A stretch of DNA of 64,000 bases from Treponema denticola (lineage in GTDB: Bacteria; Spirochaetota; Spirochaetia; Treponematales; Treponemataceae), in NCBI RefSeq assembly GCF_024181405.1, contig NZ_CP051302.1, positions 2,666,001-2,730,000 of the forward strand, read 5' to 3'. The position numbers were made by a program, and so were the translations under genes. The notes under the pieces are model-generated. The model was not told where the DNA came from. It searched no databases and was given only the letters and a program-made list of their open reading frames with translations. This document shows positions 62,098-64,000 of this stretch, piece by piece (the first letter of the stretch is position 1; every line of letters begins with the position of its first letter).

Positions 62098-63126
62098 ATG
62101 AATGTCAGATATGCTGTCGAGCTTTCAAAAGAACTTTTACAAATACACAGTCCCGGCGGCTATACAAAGAATGCCATAGACCGAATAAAAAAAGAATTCG
62201 ATTCATTAGGCATAAAATATACCGAAACAAATAAGGGTGCTATTTATGGAACCATTGAGGGAAAAAACACGGCTAAACACAGAGTTGTTTCAGCCCACGC
62301 AGATACCCTCGGCGCCATGGTGCGTCAAATAAAACCTAACGGCTGCTTAAAACTCGCTGCCATTGGAGGTATAGCCTTTAACAGCATCGAAGGAGAAAAC
62401 CTCTATATCATCACAAGAACGGGAAAGGTTATCACAGGCACGGGACTTCCCGAAAAAGCCTCTGTTCATATTTTTGAAGCTATCGAAAAAGAAGAAAGAA
62501 ACTTGGAAACCTTTGAAGTGCGCCTTGATGCCGAAACTCACTCAAAGGAAGAAACCTTGGCTCTCGGTATAAACATAGGAGACTTTGTCGCCTTTGAGCC
62601 ACGCACAATCGAAACCGAGGATGGCTACATAAAATCCCGCCATCTGGATGATAAGGCTTGTATCGGTATGCTTTTTGCTGCTTGCAAGGCCCTTAAAGAA
62701 AAAGGAGAAAAACCGGCTTATACTACCCACTTTTTTATAAGCAATTATGAAGAAATAGGACACGGCTTTTACGGTATTCCTAAAGAATGTTTTGAAGTTT
62801 TAGCTCTGGATATCGGAACAGTCGGAGGTGAGCAAAATTCGGATGAACATGCAGTAACAATCATTGCTAAGGATTCACGCACACCCTACGATTTCGGCTT
62901 TAGACATAGGCTTGAAAACCTTGCTATTCAAAATAAAATCAACTACAGAACCGATGTTATGTTTAGATACGGCTCGGATGCAAGTATGTATGTAATGCAG
63001 GGTTTCGATATCAACTTTGCCTGTATGGGGCCGGGAGTAAGTGCCACCCACCACTATGAGCGAACCCATATCGACTCCTACAAAGAGACTATAAACCTCT
63101 TATACGCTTATTTAATGAGCGAATAG
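62098..63126 (+). CDS. M42 family aminopeptidase
   Basis: 342 residues, ATG with CAGGAG upstream. The metal ligands and catalytic residues are readable: SAHADTLGAM (His, Asp), HLDDKACIGML (bridging Asp), NYEEIGHG (catalytic Glu and ligand Glu), LDIGTVG (Asp) and SATHHYERTHID (last His). M42 enzymes are large cobalt- or zinc-dependent aminopeptidases acting on short peptides, with glutamyl or broad specificity. It is monocistronic with a terminator after it. Confidence 0.9.
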   Translation: MNVRYAVELSKELLQIHSPGGYTKNAIDRIKKEFDSLGIKYTETNKGAIYGTIEGKNTAKHRVVSAHADTLGAMVRQIKPNGCLKLAAIGGIAFNSIEGENLYIITRTGKVITGTGLPEKASVHIFEAIEKEERNLETFEVRLDAETHSKEETLALGINIGDFVAFEPRTIETEDGYIKSRHLDDKACIGMLFAACKALKEKGEKPAYTTHFFISNYEEIGHGFYGIPKECFEVLALDIGTVGGEQNSDEHAVTIIAKDSRTPYDFGFRHRLENLAIQNKINYRTDVMFRYGSDASMYVMQGFDINFACMGPGVSATHHYERTHIDSYKETINLLYAYLMSE

Positions 63127-63177
63127 GCGTTTGGGGTTGAATTTAGCTTAATATTATCAAAGTGATAATTTTTAATG

Positions 63178-63220
63178 GCGGTAAAGCGATAATGTAAGAC
63201 TTTAGCTTTGCCGCTTTTTT
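63178..63220 (+). terminator. Terminator between the convergent M42 and rarA genes
   Basis: GCGGTAAAGC and GCTTTGCCGC pair (one wobble) and are followed by six T on the plus strand. The second arm lies inside the last codons of rarA. A shorter AT stem (ATTATCA / TGATAAT, 63153-63169) with T-run lies just upstream. Confidence 0.65.
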
Positions 63221-64000
63221 AAAATTTCAGGCTTTATCTTGCCTTCATAGCCTTGATCGCTCGGCTCATAAAAATGAGTGCCCTCAAGCCCATCCGGAAG
63301 GTATTGCTGCTTTACCCAGTGCCCCTCAAAGGCGTGGGGATAAAGATAGCCTTCACCATGGCCTAAAGCTTCTCCGTCACGATTTGAATCTTTTAAGTGG
63401 TTAGGAACTTCTTTATTTTCCTTTTGAACACAATCAAGGGCTTTGAAAAAAGCTTCTGCACTGTTTGATTTAGGGCAGGTTGCCAAATAGAGGGCAGCAT
63501 GGGCTAGATGATACCTGCCTTCAGGCATACCGACCCTGTCAAAGGCTTCGGCCGCACCTGCAACCACGCTGATTGCCCCGGGGGATGCAAGCCCTATATC
63601 TTCACATGCAGAAATTAACATTCGCCTAAAGATAAAGCGAGGGTCTTCTCCTGCCGCTATCATTCTGGCAAGCCAGTACACGGCGGCATCAGGATCGCTC
63701 CCTCTGATAGACTTTATAAAGGCGCTTATAACATCATAATGATAGTCCCCATCCCTATCATACAAGACAACCTTTTTTTGGATACTTTCTTCGGCTGCCC
63801 TTAGACTAATCTTGATTTTAAAATTTTCTTCAGGAGGCCAGTGCTCCGCGCTCGTTTCAACGGCAAGTTCAAGGGCATTTAAAAGACTTCTCGCATCGCC
63901 GGATGCCGTATCGATAAGATGCTCCAAGGCACCGGCCTCAAATTCTATTTTCCAGTTACCGTAACCCCTTTCTTTATTTGTCAGAGCAAATTGTGCAACT
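63202..64000 (-). CDS. rarA: Replication-associated recombination protein A, C-terminal part (runs off the window)
   Basis: About 266 residues of the C-terminal part are visible; the AAA+ motor start lies beyond base 64000. The frame is open across the right edge (VAQFALTNKERG upstream of the first internal Met). Conserved pieces are ASGDARSLLNALELAV, the domain core SIRGSDPDAAVYWLARMI, IFRRMLISACEDIGLASP and a C-terminal EGYLYPHAFEGHWVKQQYLP. RarA/MgsA is a tetrameric ATPase acting at stalled forks. A start at the internal ATG (63927) would remove conserved sequence and is not used. Confidence 0.9.
   Translation of the reverse strand, partial: VAQFALTNKERGYGNWKIEFEAGALEHLIDTASGDARSLLNALELAVETSAEHWPPEENFKIKISLRAAEESIQKKVVLYDRDGDYHYDVISAFIKSIRGSDPDAAVYWLARMIAAGEDPRFIFRRMLISACEDIGLASPGAISVVAGAAEAFDRVGMPEGRYHLAHAALYLATCPKSNSAEAFFKALDCVQKENKEVPNHLKDSNRDGEALGHGEGYLYPHAFEGHWVKQQYLPDGLEGTHFYEPSDQGYEGKIKPEILKKRQS

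Overview
The window looks like chromosome of a host-associated Treponema close to T. denticola. This is inferred from the low G+C content, the fliQ-fliR-flhB-flhA flagellar export genes, a chemotaxis receptor, spirochete-type 6-phosphofructokinase, histidine-degradation and folate C1 genes, a eukaryote-like CDP-alcohol phosphotransferase and many lipoproteins. No database search was possible.

Layout. 1-6,128 (mostly minus strand): start of a chemotaxis receptor, a U32-family protein, a sigma-70 factor, a KamA/EpmB-type radical SAM enzyme and an M20 hydrolase. 6,204-9,989 (plus): one operon with a double cyclic-nucleotide-domain regulator, an exported protein, a DUF192 lipoprotein and ATP-type phosphofructokinase. 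10,025-15,222: a helical unknown protein, PtsN-like EIIA, a class II Fic protein flanked by matching palindromes, a small membrane protein, a decayed gene and a frameshifted beta-barrel gene. 15,223-20,839 (minus): fliQ-fliR-flhB-flhA, then rpoZ-like and miaA, behind a sigma-70-type promoter. 20,934-26,899 (plus): an alcohol-dehydrogenase-fold protein that has lost its metal ligands, a SpoU methyltransferase, a truncated Rpn nuclease, a 110-bp tandem repeat array, a lipoprotein, hutI and the cyclodeaminase gene. 27,031-34,677: Spx/ArsC-like protein, TPR protein, pta, birA, an acyl-CoA synthetase and fabF.

34,915-41,008 is an AT-rich accessory region. It holds an AbrB-type antitoxin with a frameshifted PIN toxin, two 5'-end gene stubs (HIT and ExoIII-like), a membrane protein, a complete McrBC-type restriction pair, an antitoxin remnant and an acetyltransferase. 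41,138-50,976 is a signalling/export locus: a membrane-anchored protein, a LytTR response regulator, a minimal AgrC-type kinase and two tandem heterodimeric ABC exporter pairs. 51,046-64,000 is mainly housekeeping: DHH phosphoesterase, TraB-family protein, tRNA-Cys, GH3 hexosaminidase, an acetyltransferase, CDP-alcohol phosphotransferase, glyS, fhs, a LysM lipoprotein, an M42 peptidase and the end of rarA.

Metabolic links: HutI and the cyclodeaminase feed histidine carbon into tetrahydrofolate, and Fhs elsewhere in the window can recover ATP from formyl-THF. Pta and phosphofructokinase belong to fermentation. The acyl-CoA synthetase, FabF and BirA belong to lipid or biotin metabolism.

The most interesting non-coding signal is a 121-bp, three-stem nested inverted repeat. 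It occurs at 24,105-24,225 (end of the tandem array) and at 43,391-43,511, and all three stems differ between the copies in a compensatory way. Next come the compact kinase/regulator/exporter locus, the paired palindromes around fic, and a cluster of broken genes beside the McrBC system.
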